Source: Protea cynaroides
Lineage: Eukaryota > Streptophyta > Magnoliopsida > Proteales > Proteaceae
Assembly: GCA_028583415.1 (NCBI GenBank)
Contig: CM053276.1
Span: forward strand, 12,793,774-12,857,773
Direction: 5' to 3'
DNA: 64,000 bases
In this document: positions 13,001 to 22,331 of the stretch, piece by piece
Layout: each line of letters starts with the position of its first letter
Numbering within the stretch: position 1 is the stretch's first letter
Translations under genes and position numbers: made by a program
The notes under the pieces: generated by a model
The model's input: only the letters and a program-made list of their open reading frames with translations
The model's database searches: none
Told to the model about the DNA's origin: nothing

Positions 13001-16000
13001 TAAAGTCTCTATTCTGATTTCTGGGTTGGGTTAAAGAAAGATCCTGCAACAAAGGGAATTAATTAGGATTGTCATCCTTGAATCCCCTTTGCCATCATAG
13101 GGAAAAACAATTTAGTTTTATGGGTGGGACATCCACGACAAAAGCTATTTTCTTACTTATGCAGCCATGGAAAGATTTAGAGATTGCGAGAAAAACTTCC
13201 AAATGATCTTTATGGATTTGGAAAAGCTTATGGCAGAGTCCCATGATAGGTAATCTAGCAAGTGCTAGAAAAGAGAAGTGTTTCAAGCAACTATGTTAAC
13301 ATATGCAAGGATATGTATTATAGTGTGGTGACTAATTTTTTTTTTTTTTTTTTTTTTGGGGGGGGGGTGGGGGATTTCAATTGGGTTACTTCAAGAATCA
13401 GTTTTAATCCTTCTTTGTTTGCGCTTATCATAGATGATTTAACCATAGACGTTTAATATGAGGTTCTTTGGTGTATGCTTTTTGTTGATATTGTTTTGGT
13501 GGATGAGAAAAAAGCAGGGATTAACGTCAAATTGGAACATGGAGATCGACACTGGAATCAAAAGGTTTTAAGATAAGTAGAATGAAGACGGATTATATGG
13601 TGTGTAACTTTAGCCATACAAGGACGGATAATGAGGTGGTGAAAATTGATGAGAGAGATATTGCAAAGTGACTCTTTTAGAAATCTAGGCTCAATCATAA
13701 ATAAAAAAAAATGATATAGAGGATGATGTTTCACATATGATTAAAATTAGATGGATGAAGTGGAGATGTGCGTCTGGAGTGTTGTGTGCTCAGAAGTATT
13801 CTTTTAAATTTGAAGGAAAATTTTATAGGATAGTCATTTGACTGTATATGGTGTGGAATGTTCGGCATTTTAAAAGCATCATATTGACTTAGTGTAGCTG
13901 AGATGAGAATGTTGAGATGGATGTGTGGCAAAACTAAGAATGATAGGTAAGAAATGAGCATATTAGAGTTGATTTAGGAGTAGCGCCGATACATAATAAG
14001 TTACGAGAAAGTCATTTGAGATGGCATGACCATGTTCAACAGAGGCTTTTAGATCCGTATAGAGGAGTGATTTGATTCAAATCGAAGGACCTAAAAGAAC
14101 TAGGGACACGCCTAACATGATTGTAGGTGAGGTGGGGAGGAAAGACATAGCTTAGGCCTTGCTTCAATTATGACCTCGAACAGAGCTGATTGGAAGGTAA
14201 GAATCCATGTAGCCAACCCCATTTAGTTCGGATAAGGCTTGTTGTTGTTGTTATGGGCATCCCTGTGGCCATGAGCCAAATAATGAATTGTGGAGTAAAT
14301 CCAACTTCTGAAGAATTACAATTTAATAAATGCTGGAACATTGTCTACAAATCCATTTCATTTTATTATTGTGTTTCAGTTGGCACACTGTTTGGAAGTA
14401 TACTGTTTTAAGAGTGTAACAAGAAGAAGCGTAACTAAGTTGAGATGAAAATGAAAATTAATTAAAAGTACGTTGCCGAAAGTTGCTTCCGTATGTGAAT
14501 TGTTAATTAGTAAATTGAGTGTTATATACCTGCCTGGGGAAATAGAGGATTGGAGCAGTTTTGAGTCTTCTGACATAGTTATAAAATTAATAATGAACTG
14601 GAGGTGAAACTGATCAAAGGATGAAATTATGTTTTGCCTTTCAGTTTTTTTTTTTCCTAGTTCATTCTTTCATTTACTGAACTATTTTGCTGGATGTTTG
14701 ATTACTGATATTGCTCATTCATTGCAGGGTTTATTACTTGAGCATAAGCCTGAGAGTGCTGCTGCTGTTATTCAAGCCCTCAGTCAGGTGACTATTTTTT
14801 TCCACATGGTTTAGACTACACGAAATGCCTTTTCCTTTTTTTTTTTTTGGTTGTTGCAGACAATTGCTCATCAATACTAAATATTGGTTACAATTTTTGT
14901 GCACTGTAAGCTCCTCATGATCACATTCAACATGACCAATTGGTGTTTTTTTTTTGGATAGGTTCCAAATCAATGAAATATACAAGTCATGTCAGATAAT
15001 ATCATTTATGTGTTCAGAACTATGAATTAAATGCAGTCACTGTATGCAAAATCAGCGATTGGATCCAATTGGTTCTTTTTATCTAGCTTTGGCATTTAAG
15101 TTGGAACAGATACCAACTATCTCTGTCTTATGGATGGAGTAAAATCACGTCTTCCGTATAAAAAGAAATTAAAGAAAAAAGGATGTTATTTGTGATACTT
15201 ATTTTTTGTTGTTGGTTTATTGAAGTACCATATTTGATGGTAGGTTGTTTCCTGTAGAAGAACGAGGTTCTTCATAGTCAAAATATGAAAAATAGATGGG
15301 TTTGCTAATTAATTTAAAATTTTCTATTGATGGATGTAGGTAGCTCATCCTGCATAACCCTTTTGCACTTCTTGTTAGAAGGTTGGACATTATACAGCAT
15401 CCATGTTGATTGTTGATATCGGTTGGATTTTCTTATACAAATGTGTGCAGTGAAGGGGAAGATATTGGTCATTAGTTTGTTCTTATCTCAGCTCACTTTT
15501 ATGAAAAACCGTAACCCAATGATTTGGGTTGGCTACATGAATCCTATTTTGACATTCCTAACCATGTATTTTAAGGGTTTATTCCCAAATGATTTTGCTA
15601 AAGATACAATACTGCCGTCAACTTGAAGCAGCCCTCCTTTTTCTGGATTGGAACCAGATGTGCAGAAGGCTGGCTGTGTTCGCTTTTTAGTCCTTTCCTT
15701 CTCCTCTTAAAGAATCTAGCTTGTATTTTTACTAACTATTTACTTATTTATTTTGGGTTTTTCAAATATCTAATGTCAATCTGTGCATGCAACAGAGTCT
15801 GCCTGACAAAATGAAGCCAGGTATTGCAGTTGAACTTGAGAAGCTGGTGAGCAAATGGCCTTATGAAGTTGTTGAACACCAAAAGAAAGAAGACAGGAAG
15901 GTATGCTTTTTGACATATATAACTGGGTGTTTCTGCCCTCAGAAGGAATATGAATGCCATACAGATTCTAAGAAACAAATTTTCATATGGTTAATTTTCA

Positions 16001-19000
16001 TATGATGAATAAATGACATAATGCTCTTTCAAGTCAGTAAAAAACTGACAAGGCAGTACCTGGTCAGACTTATCCTTCCAGTGATGGATGATTGTAGTGG
16101 CTGTTTAAGTTTCTAGGAATTGTGGCTGTTTAAGTTTCTAGGAATTGTGGCTGTTTGCACCTCAATAAGGCAAATGTCAAAGGTTAAGGAAGAACTACTT
16201 GGTCAAACACTAGTTTTGTTTTTTTAGGGGGTTGAGATTGTTCACATGGGCTGATGAAATTTGCAAATTGTAAACTTGCCCCTGGTCAAGTAATTGCTCG
16301 ACAATCCTCGGAGAAGAAGGGGGGTCATGTTATAGGGGTATTTTCACCCATCTCATGGGGAAAATTTCAATAGAAAATGAGCATGTTATATGGGTTAAAA
16401 GTGTCTCTAAAGTTGTTAAAAATTACGAAAACGTGCCCTAAACTCGATGATTACATATAGAGGTTTGTAACATTCTTGTAAGTTTTCATTCGATCCGCCA
16501 GTCATTGACATCATCAAGACAAGCATTGATGATGACTCAACAACCCTTTTGTTGCTGGATCACTGGCATCCTTTTGGAGTTCTCAGCCATAGATATGGGA
16601 AAAGGATTTAGACTTGACCTTGGTCCTGACTATTGAGCCCGTGATAGAATGGCTCTAGTCTCTACCATCTTATCTGAGGGTATGTGATATCCGGGTGATG
16701 CAGTATTGACAACCAAACAAGGCCTAAGCCAGCCACCAAGCCAAGCCATGTTAAAGAAGTCAGCCAGCACTGTTCACGTGAAACACTGTTCATGCGGTAC
16801 TGTTCACAACAGATTTTAGGCCCCGTTTGATAACACTCCAGCTCCCATAGAGCTACTTCTGGTCCAGAGTTGTTTTCTACTTCTTCTCCAGAGTCAGGAT
16901 TTTTGAAGTAGAATGCTGTTTGATAATGCTGCTCTAAAATCAAAGACTATGCTTCTAGAATGCTGTTTGATGGTGCTAGTGGTGGTGGCGGCAGTGGTGG
17001 TAGGTGGTGGTGGCGACAGTGGTGATAGGTGGTGGGTGGTGGTGGTAGGTGGTAGCAGCGGTGGTGGCGGCAGTGGTGGTAGGTGGTGGGTGGTGGTGCC
17101 AGCGTCAGTGGTGGGTGGTGGGGTGGTGGTGGCGGCTGCGGTGGTGGTGGTGGCGGTGGTGGTGGTCACGGCGGCTGTGGGTGGCGGGTGGTGGTGGGGA
17201 TGGTGGCGGTAGAGGGGTGGTGGTGATGATGGCAGTGCCAGTGGTGGTGGTGATGACAGTCGGTAGTGGTAATGGCTCCGGAGCAAGAGAAGTAAGTTTT
17301 TTTAGCTCTAGTTTTTTAGCTCCCAGAGACATTTTTGGAGCGGTTCACTCCATTGGAGTCAAAACTTGAACCGTGTTTATCAATCGCCATTCTACTCCGG
17401 ATTAGCTCCGGAGCTAAGAAGTAAGGAGCTGGAGTGTTATCAAACGGGGCCTTAGAGATCTTTTCCTCCTTCCTATTTCTTTGAGTTTATTTAGTTTCCT
17501 AAATATTTGTTCCAGTTATTTTGTTAGTTTATTTAGAAACTTTCCTAAGATTAGTTTTGAAAACTCTCCTATATGCTATAAAAGAAGTTTCCTTGTTTGG
17601 TTGCTTTTAGCTTTTGGATACTTCATTATCCTTCTAAAATTGTAATTTTTCATAAAGTTATAAATAAAAGGAAAGGAGGAAGAGGTGTTAGAGTTGGCTA
17701 GAATTTATTATAAAATTCTGGTTGAGCTGAAATTCTTGTTTTATGTTTTCTTTGTTCTTTTCTTGATCTCTTCAAGTTCTTCTTGTTTCACATTGAATTG
17801 CGATACTGTTACTTGCTGATCTGATTACAAAGGCTTTTGGAATTAACATTCAAATCATATTGACCAGATTCGATTGTACCAATCCAGTTTTCAGAGTATA
17901 GGCAGTTTTCAAAATTTCATGTCTTTCTCAGTAATGATCGGATCGTCTTCAGCTTCGGAGAGGTCATCAAGTACATCCTAAAGATCATTCTCTTCAAGTT
18001 TGAAGAGCAACCAACAGTCAGATTTGAAGATAAATGAGTTCTCCCTGTCTCCTGTAATTCTGATTTACTGTCTTCTATTGAGAGATTGTTTGGGGAGACC
18101 TACGGGAAAAATTGGTTTCTTCCTCCGTGGTTGGATTGACCTATAATTGAGTTATGTTTTCATGTGCATCCTAAAGATACTCTCCTCTAAGTTTGATGAA
18201 TTTCTGATGGTTGGATTTCGAGATAAGTAATTTTATTTACAATCCTAAATTTCTAATTTTACAGTTTCTTGAGATTTCGAATTGGGTTGGTTGTAAAGAT
18301 CCTCCCAGAGCAAGGTTTGGGTTCAAAATTGAGACGGAACCTTGACTCTTCATCACCAGGTTGCCTAACCTCATCGAGATTAACCTTGTCAGTTCTCCCC
18401 TCCACCATCAAGAACCCAGGGAAATGGTGATGTTGTAAGATGGATGGCTACTTAGTCGGGCATTTTCTCTTCCGCTTCTGTATGAGATATTGTTAGATCT
18501 CGATCTACCAGAGTTCCTTGATTCGACATCATATGGTTTCAACACATTCCCCCTCAAAGATTTATTTTTTGAAGAGTCATGACCCGCTCGCTTCCTACTA
18601 GAGCCTTCCTCCTTCAGAGGTAGATCTCCATGCAAACCAGTTACTGGCCTACTGCTTTTATGCTGTTCGGCAACTGAAGACATCCCTCACCTATTCTTTG
18701 ACTATCTCCTCTCAACTCGCATTTGGGAAGGCATTATTAGCTGCTGCTAGCCCATTAGGAGGCAGATTTGTTCCGTTGAGATGGAGTGGAAATGGATCCG
18801 GAAGGCTTTCCATGGCAATTCTACCTAGAGCGCTAGGTAGACTGGCTTTCTGTGCGACCATCTACCATATTTGGGTGCAGCATAATCTTAGATATTGGAC
18901 CACCAAATCTAGGACCTTCCATCAAATCTGGGAAACTACTCCTTGATGTTCGGGGGATGCTCATTCCCATTGTTTGGTCATGCCCGAATTCTTCTTGAAA

Positions 19001-20694
19001 TAAATTTATTGTTAATGCCTGAGATTTATGTTCACCTATTCAATTTTAATGTGGATAGGATTTCCCTTTTTTGATCTCTGTGTAGATCCTCTGTGTTCCC
19101 TCTGGGTTGTCTTCAAAGGCTCCCACTTTTGTATCTTCCTTGGGTTTTGTTAATACAAACTTTATTCACAAAAAAAAAAAAAAAAAAAAAAAACTCTGGC
19201 GAATCTAGAGAACTGCTGAAGTTATCAAATCTAAGCATGTAGGACCAGTTGGTTTGAGTCCATGTTTTATCATTCTAAGCTCATCCATTGTGTAACTCTA
19301 AAGTCCTTTTGCTAATGCAATGGACAGAAGGGACATGGTTAATTTCAACAGCATCAGAATGATTTTCCTGAATTGGCGCTTCTACTCTTGGTCATCACCG
19401 TTATGGGAGGTTTTTTTGTAGATGCATCCTCATTGATCTGAGTGTTTCCATTCACTTTCCTCTGCAAGACAAACATTTTATTTACACGTTTCTCTTTCTC
19501 TCTGAGTGTAGAGATTGTTCCCTTGAACTGAATCACAGCATACAGTCATTGTTGTTATCTACTTGCACTTTAAAAGAACTACGTTCACCAGAATGTGCAG
19601 GCAATCTCCTTAACCTATTTCTTTTAGCAGCTGTGTCATCCTAGACACCAAACTTCCCCCCCTTCTTATCCTAGGTGGGGTTGTTTCTTCTCGTGGTTTT
19701 GGTCTTTTTGGTTTCTTGTAAAGATTGACCTTGCTCCTCGCTTAATCCATGTTTCTCAACATTATGAGAACTATATACTTCCAGGAAACTCACAGGTAAC
19801 AAGTTGTATTCTCATTTTAGTATCACATTTTCTTATTTTTAGGTAGCCTTTGCATTTATTAGTTTCCTAGACAATGTTTGACGTAAAAAAGTGGTGCAGT
19901 GGCTGTTGTGCAGACTTGGTACAATGGACCATTCAATTTTTACCATGTGTCATGATGTGGTGATTATTAACTGATGGATAGGTAGAGTCTATCCTAGCTT
20001 AGCCACTTGTAAAATTCAGAGGTCAAACCCAATCATATGGCCCACTTCTACGGGACTATTTCCCTGTATGTTTGATGGTCCATCTTTTTTAGCTCGTCTT
20101 CGACTTTTTAACCATTTTTATCTAGCTTTCTCCCTTTGTATACTTCAGATTGGGCTGAAATTTTGAAGGTAGGTTGGGGCTGTGGGGACACCTGTGCATC
20201 AAAGTCTGGGTGCCAGGTGGATTGCCATGTGGCAGATATAAAGTGGGTTGTTGTGTGAAGCCTAGCACAACTGCCATTTTGCCACCACCTATTCATATTT
20301 AATGACAATTTGGACCATAATTATTTCCGAACAGTAGGTAAGCTAGCTCTTCATTCTCATGTTGATTTTGTGTTTAGTGGTACACACTGACCATAAGAGC
20401 AAGAACACAGCTGCTGGTGACAGAGCTAGTCAACCAATGAGTTTGCACTGCTTGTACTGATTTTATCTTGCTTCAATTGAGTCTTTTTGTGGTTGTCCTG
20501 GTTTTAGAAGCTATTTCCTTTATTTCCTCACTTGCATATGAATCAGTACTTAGCTATATCTTGCTGATATTTTCCAGGCATTAGCTAGCTCCTTGGTAAA
20601 TGATATCCGTGCGATGGTCACTGGTCTCCTGCACATGGGTTTAGAGGTGACAGTGAATCTAGAAGATCTGACTAATAAAGCCATCCCGTCCTGA
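1022..20694 (+). CDS. PPR-like protein, C-terminal five exons (5' part outside window)
   Basis: Five exons join in phase: 1022-1214, 7809-7897, 14728-14787, 15796-15900 and 20578-20694 (stop TGA at 20692). They give about 187 residues. Readable landmarks are DFDIASTKCRICYETDNWEL and TTFDTWMEFAAKRG in the first exon, SLWKIEKLRSDSMEQH in the second, GLLLEHKPESAAAVIQALSQ in the third, MKPGIAVELEKLVSKWP in the fourth and GLLHMGLEVTVNLEDL in the last. The helical, Trp/Lys-rich text resembles the C-terminal half of a plant pentatricopeptide protein; I think of the mitochondrial At4g35850 type, but that name is from memory and uncertain. Such proteins usually act in organelle RNA metabolism. All acceptors are AG; donors are GT except after exon 7809-7897, where the intron begins GC. 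Introns are 6.6, 6.8, 1.0 and 4.7 kb and full of transposons. The start codon lies left of the window. Gene existence is firm, identity less so. Confidence 0.8.
1215..2769. other. Intron sequence, repeat-like, unclassified
   Basis: Between the first visible exon and the viral remnant. A 27-bp motif (CAGTTATAGAGTTCTGGTTT core) occurs twice, near 2137 and 2291, and a TATATATAAGG box lies near 2274, which suggests an old LTR. I could not define its ends. Confidence 0.35.
2775..3407 (-). pseudogene. Caulimovirid movement-protein fragment plus linker
   Basis: The frame 3407-3036 (about 123 residues) reads as the core of a plant pararetroviral movement protein. Visible text includes YPNFPLALTDPNLLDGV and GSQNLAIIYQIYYKV, followed by a short basic segment. 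A stop separates it from a second frame, 3023-2775, with SSGDVEIQF and RIPGIHL, a typical low-complexity linker after the movement domain. The N-terminal half is missing upstream, where SINE-like sequence starts at about 3430. In living relatives the protein forms tubules through plasmodesmata; this copy is truncated and cannot be complete. Confidence 0.7.
3430..3593 (+). mobile_element. Au-like SINE fragment
   Basis: Carries a stretch close to the plant Au SINE: GAAACGACCTCTCCTCATTG, then GCAGGGGTTAGGCTGCGTAT and GACCCTCCCCAGACCC. A second partial match (CCCAGACCCTGCAGTAGCGG) lies upstream at about 3450, so the copy looks rearranged. It replaces the 5' half of the movement-protein frame. Confidence 0.5.
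4009..4021 (-). other. Methionine-tRNA primer-binding site of the pararetrovirus
   Basis: On the minus strand the sequence reads TGGTATCAAAGCC, one change from the classic TGGTATCAGAGCC site complementary to the 3' end of initiator tRNA-Met. It lies about 500 bp downstream of a TATA box and about 600 bp upstream of the movement-protein fragment, as expected in a caulimovirid leader. Confidence 0.65.
4521..4530 (-). promoter_or_regulatory. Probable pregenomic-RNA TATA box of the viral remnant
   Basis: Minus-strand TATATATAAG in the non-coding part of the remnant, upstream of the tRNA-Met site. A second AT-rich candidate lies at 4607-4622. Position is the main argument. Confidence 0.35.
4861..6042 (-). 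pseudogene. Caulimovirid structural-type frame, degraded
   Basis: Pieces in shifting frames: a Ser/Pro-rich start (6042 downward, with SPSPISSQSPSPSHP), a tract near 5650-5450 reading YYDYIKTWEQVF, HSWFIQF and NWFKYWFF, and a last piece 5106-4861 beginning MTTSLIRRRIIDIL with acidic repeats after it. Aromatic tracts of this YDY...SWF type occur in polyproteins of endogenous plant pararetroviruses; I do not know the exact role. It lies between RNase H and the intergenic region. Confidence 0.5.
6105..6657 (-). pseudogene. Caulimovirid reverse transcriptase C-terminus and RNase H remnant
   Basis: From 6657 the frame reads NYITEFYKDLAKDPKSLFQR and PPW-like PAPWTSVHTQAM, the RT connection region. 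After a frameshift an IIETD motif begins RNase H near 6475, then VRFTSGTW near 6385, AAKDILEKDVKNL near 6240 and FDIEYIKGEQNS near 6130. Family members use these for minus-strand DNA copying and RNA removal. The RT catalytic core (YxDD) is missing because the remnant is cut at 6657 by the copia LTR. Several frameshifts are present, so it is non-functional. Confidence 0.75.
6658..6957 (-). mobile_element. Copia-type LTR, about 300 bp
   Basis: On the minus strand a polypurine tract CTTGAGGGGGAG is followed by TGTTAAG at 6957, the usual start of a copia 3' LTR. The LTR ends in TACA next to viral sequence at 6657. It contains a TATTATTATAAACA promoter-like box and a (GA)n/(CT)n run near 6695. A little internal sequence remains at 6958 onwards; the rest of the element is lost. 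Confidence 0.5.
7898..7899 (+). other. Non-canonical GC splice donor in the PPR-like gene
   Basis: The exon ending AAG at 7897 is followed by GCAAAT rather than GT. Reading phase and protein sense (SCAK then GLLLEHK) demand a junction here to the exon at 14728. AAG|GCAA is close to the known GC-AG donor consensus AAG|GCAAGT. A (CT)n tract follows directly at 7904-7931. Confidence 0.65.
8034..8945 (-). mobile_element. Solo LTR, family TGATG...CATCA, copy 1 (reverse)
   Basis: Reverse-oriented relative of the LTRs at 12238 and 16696. The boundaries are TGATGGC at 8034 and CTGCATCA at 8945. Flanking 5-bp sequences are GCGGA and GCGGG (one mismatch), an aged target duplication. It shares with its relatives the palindrome near the LTR start (here CTGTTCACATGAACAGTG at 8863-8880), a Trp-like ATCCTGCAGCAAAG tail and other blocks. 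It lies just downstream of the PPR-like exon 7809-7897. Confidence 0.75.
8946..10439. other. Intron sequence without recognised features
   Basis: AT-rich, with no protein-like frames. The last 180 bp may belong to the 5' end of the LINE that becomes recognisable at about 10440. Confidence 0.4.
10440..14255 (+). mobile_element. RTE-type LINE, degraded, split by a solo LTR
   Basis: Endonuclease text is seen at 10520-10850 (LAYWNIGFLMGKSLELIDVM, RRRINIAYI, then IISAYAPQV). Reverse-transcriptase text is at 11930-12230 (VKEALKRMNVGK, KMLDEWKRSI, SCSSYRGIKL) and resumes at 13100 (KQFSFMGGTSTTKAIFLLM, then FALIIDDLT near 13420). Stops and frameshifts are many. The 3' end at about 14200-14255 reads AACCCCATTTAGTTCGGATA and ends in (TTG)n, as plant RTE LINEs do. 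A T23G10 homopolymer pair lies at about 13330-13370. The solo LTR at 12238-13097 splits the RT domain. The whole sits in the intron that starts with GC. Confidence 0.85.
12238..13097 (+). mobile_element. Solo LTR, family TGATG...CATCA, copy 2
   Basis: An 860-bp insertion with ends TGATGCAG and TTTGCCATCA, flanked by perfect 5-bp duplications TAGGG (12233-12237 and 13098-13102). It interrupts the LINE reverse transcriptase, whose frame resumes on the far side. No internal domain is present, so it arose by LTR-LTR recombination. A palindromic tract around TTCACGTGAA occurs near its start, at about 12330-12375. Confidence 0.9.
16097..16156 (+). repeat. 25-bp tandem repeat, 2.4 units
   Basis: Unit starts GTGGCTGTTTAAGTTTCTAG. 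Two exact copies at 16097-16121 and 16122-16146, then ten bases of a third. Confidence 0.9.
16819..17451. mobile_element. Tourist-like (PIF/Harbinger) MITE with GGT-rich core
   Basis: Perfect terminal inverted repeats of about 28 bp beginning GGCCCCGTTTGATAACAC and ending in its reverse complement, flanked by TTA duplications (16816-16818, 17452-17454). TTA targets are the mark of PIF/Harbinger-derived MITEs. The interior is dominated by an imperfect (GGT/GGC)n tract, which makes the element long for a MITE. It is inserted in the solo LTR. Confidence 0.85.
16966..17262. repeat. Imperfect (GGT)n/(GGC)n microsatellite
   Basis: About 300 bp of GGTGGTGGC-type trinucleotides. It creates long spurious frames on both strands (Gly/Val/Trp-rich and Thr/His/Pro-rich) that I do not regard as genes. 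Confidence 0.95.
18600..19193 (+). mobile_element. LINE 3' end with zinc-binding RT tail and poly(A)
   Basis: The plus-strand text CCSATEDIPHLFFDYL followed by STRIWEGII near 18655-18745 and RLAFCATIYHIWVQHNLRYW near 18835-18900 is the zf-RVT segment found at the C-terminus of plant L1-type LINE polymerases. About 270 bp of 3' UTR follows, ending in A24 at 19170-19193. Upstream domains are absent. Confidence 0.75.
19194..20577 (+). other. Intron remainder of the PPR-like gene
   Basis: No repeat boundaries or coding sequence recognised. It ends in TTTCCAG before the last exon. Confidence 0.5.
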
Positions 20695-21781
20695 ACCATT
20701 AAGTGGAGGTCATACATGAAAACATGCTCCTTAACAGTAAACTGGACAAAGGGAACACAAGAAAGAGGATGTTAGTCTTTCAGCCATGGTTTGCAGAAAA
20801 GGACTGCAGGCAAATCACCTATAATGTGGAGTCATAGTTTAAATTTCCAAAGCCTAATAACATCCTCTGATTGACTTAAGATTTTTGCTGACCCTCCATG
20901 GTGTTTTATATTTCATTTCCCTTGTAATTCTTTCAATATTGTTGCCATGTCTTAAAAAATTTCTAATTTTGTGGAGCATGAGGGGATCTTATGGAATGCC
21001 TACTATTTAAGTTTTACCGGTGAAGACGAACGAGGTCCTTGGGAATAGTCTGTTTTTATCTCTCAGATCCCACTCTCTTCCAATGAAACAGAAGAATCGT
21101 ATCTCATGCTTGGAATGTGGACCAGGAGGCAGGGATAGAATTTATCTTTATTTGTTGAACTGATTATTCTTTCAAATGAAATAGCGTCCCCACCCCCCCT
21201 CCCCTCCTCTTCCTGATCAGGAATTTTTTGGGCTGTTTTGTCCTTTTCAATTATGATAATGTACAATTTAATCATTGAGTAACCATGTGGCTCATTGGCC
21301 TGCATGCATGGGTTTTTCTTTTCCCTTTTTTTTTTTTGGAGGAATAGATTTCTTTTCCTTGTTCTTCAGTAGTCTTTGTTCTTTAAATCAAATTTAAAGC
21401 ATTTATTCTTACACTTTATTATGTTGGACTAATTTGAAATTCAGTCCTTGGAATTTACAATAACCATGATGGTGGCATTACCTTCCTTCTTCCATTCCCT
21501 GTAGAAGACATTTCAATTTGATCCTCCATCTCAATCTTATGCTCTGTTTGTATATCCATTCAATTGAAGGGTTTTTTCTCTTGTTTTTTCATATTGTCTT
21601 TTTTTTTTTTAGGGGAAAAGACAGTTACTTCTCTTGTAATTTACCTCAATGACAGTTGATTCCCAATGGTTTTGAAAAAGACAGTTATCTCCCCCAAACA
21701 CACTATTAAAATCCAAATGGGCCCACGCCGTTAGGATATTTCATTAAATCCTGACGGCGGGAGATCAATTTTTTTTAATGA

Positions 21782-22276
21782 CTAAATTAACCCTTTACAA
21801 GGGTTTATCAAAAAAAAAAAAAAAACCTTAGCTTCTCCTCCATTAACTCGCCACAATAGGGTTGTAGCTGCGATTTGGAGACAATACATCTTCAATCCCC
21901 TGCTTAGAACATCTAGAATCAATCTCAATCCCCCATTCTCGACGATCTTTGTTTTGCACTTGGAATACTTGGATAGATTTAGTGGGACTGCGATTGAATT
22001 CTCTTGGATTGATAAGTCAGTGGAAGAAAGTAGCATCAGTAGAGGCATCAGTAGAGGAGGAATCGTACTGGCTTTACAGAAGCAAGACCTATTGAAAATA
22101 CTGGATTTTGCCAGTAAACGGATCTCATAAGCGGCTTTGTTCTTCTCTTCCCCTGTTCCAATCACAAGCCTGCCAGCGAGATAGTTGGCAAGCATATTCA
22201 TGGCTTCTGCTGCTAGGTTACTACCGGCACAAATCGTCCTCATTATGTCACAATTCTGATTGCTAGGTTCAGCCAT
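21782..22276 (-). pseudogene. Captured U-box/ARM-repeat E3 ligase fragment (PUB18/19-like)
   Basis: About 164 residues. Armadillo-repeat text is clear: KNKAAYEIRLLAKSSIFNR, TIPPLL, SIQENSIAV, LNLSKYSKCKTKIVENGG and LILDVLSRGLK. These match the ARM region of plant U-box proteins of the PUB18/19 type, which use ARM repeats to hold ubiquitination substrates. The U-box is absent and a 12-bp repeat has doubled PLLM. After LWRVNGGEAK the frame runs into a poly(A/T) tract, so the end is not native. It lies inside a Mutator-like element, which is how it was duplicated. The open frame may still be transcribed. Confidence 0.75.
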
Positions 22277-22285
22277 TCATTGTTC

Positions 22286-22331
22286 ATACTTTCCGTAATG
22301 CTAGGGCTATACTTTCCGTAATGCTAGGGCT
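22286..22331 (+). repeat. 23-bp perfect tandem duplication
   Basis: Unit begins ATACTTTCCGTAATGCTAGG; two identical copies, 22286-22308 and 22309-22331, inside the Pack-MULE just upstream of the captured ARM fragment. Confidence 0.9.

Larger units (their letters stand above)
16696..18355 (+). mobile_element. Solo LTR, family TGATG...CATCA, copy 3, with nested MITE
   Basis: Ends are TGATGCAG (16696) and CTTCATCA (18355). Flanking 5-mers CCGGG and CCAGG differ by one CpG-decay-type change. Outside a nested MITE (16819-17451) the sequence matches the other two family members: CACTGTTCACGTGAA near the start, AAGTACATCCTAAAGATCAT and TCAAGTTTGAAGA blocks near 17960-18010. Its own length without the MITE is about 1.02 kb. 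Confidence 0.85.

Noticed and set aside
13330..13371. T23G10 tract as a regulatory element
   Set aside because: Homopolymer inside a dead LINE, probably slippage; no context for function.
16894..17369. Long Thr/His/Pro-rich and Gly/Val/Trp-rich frames on both strands
   Set aside because: They are translations of the GGT/GGC microsatellite inside a MITE; no stops because of repeat composition.
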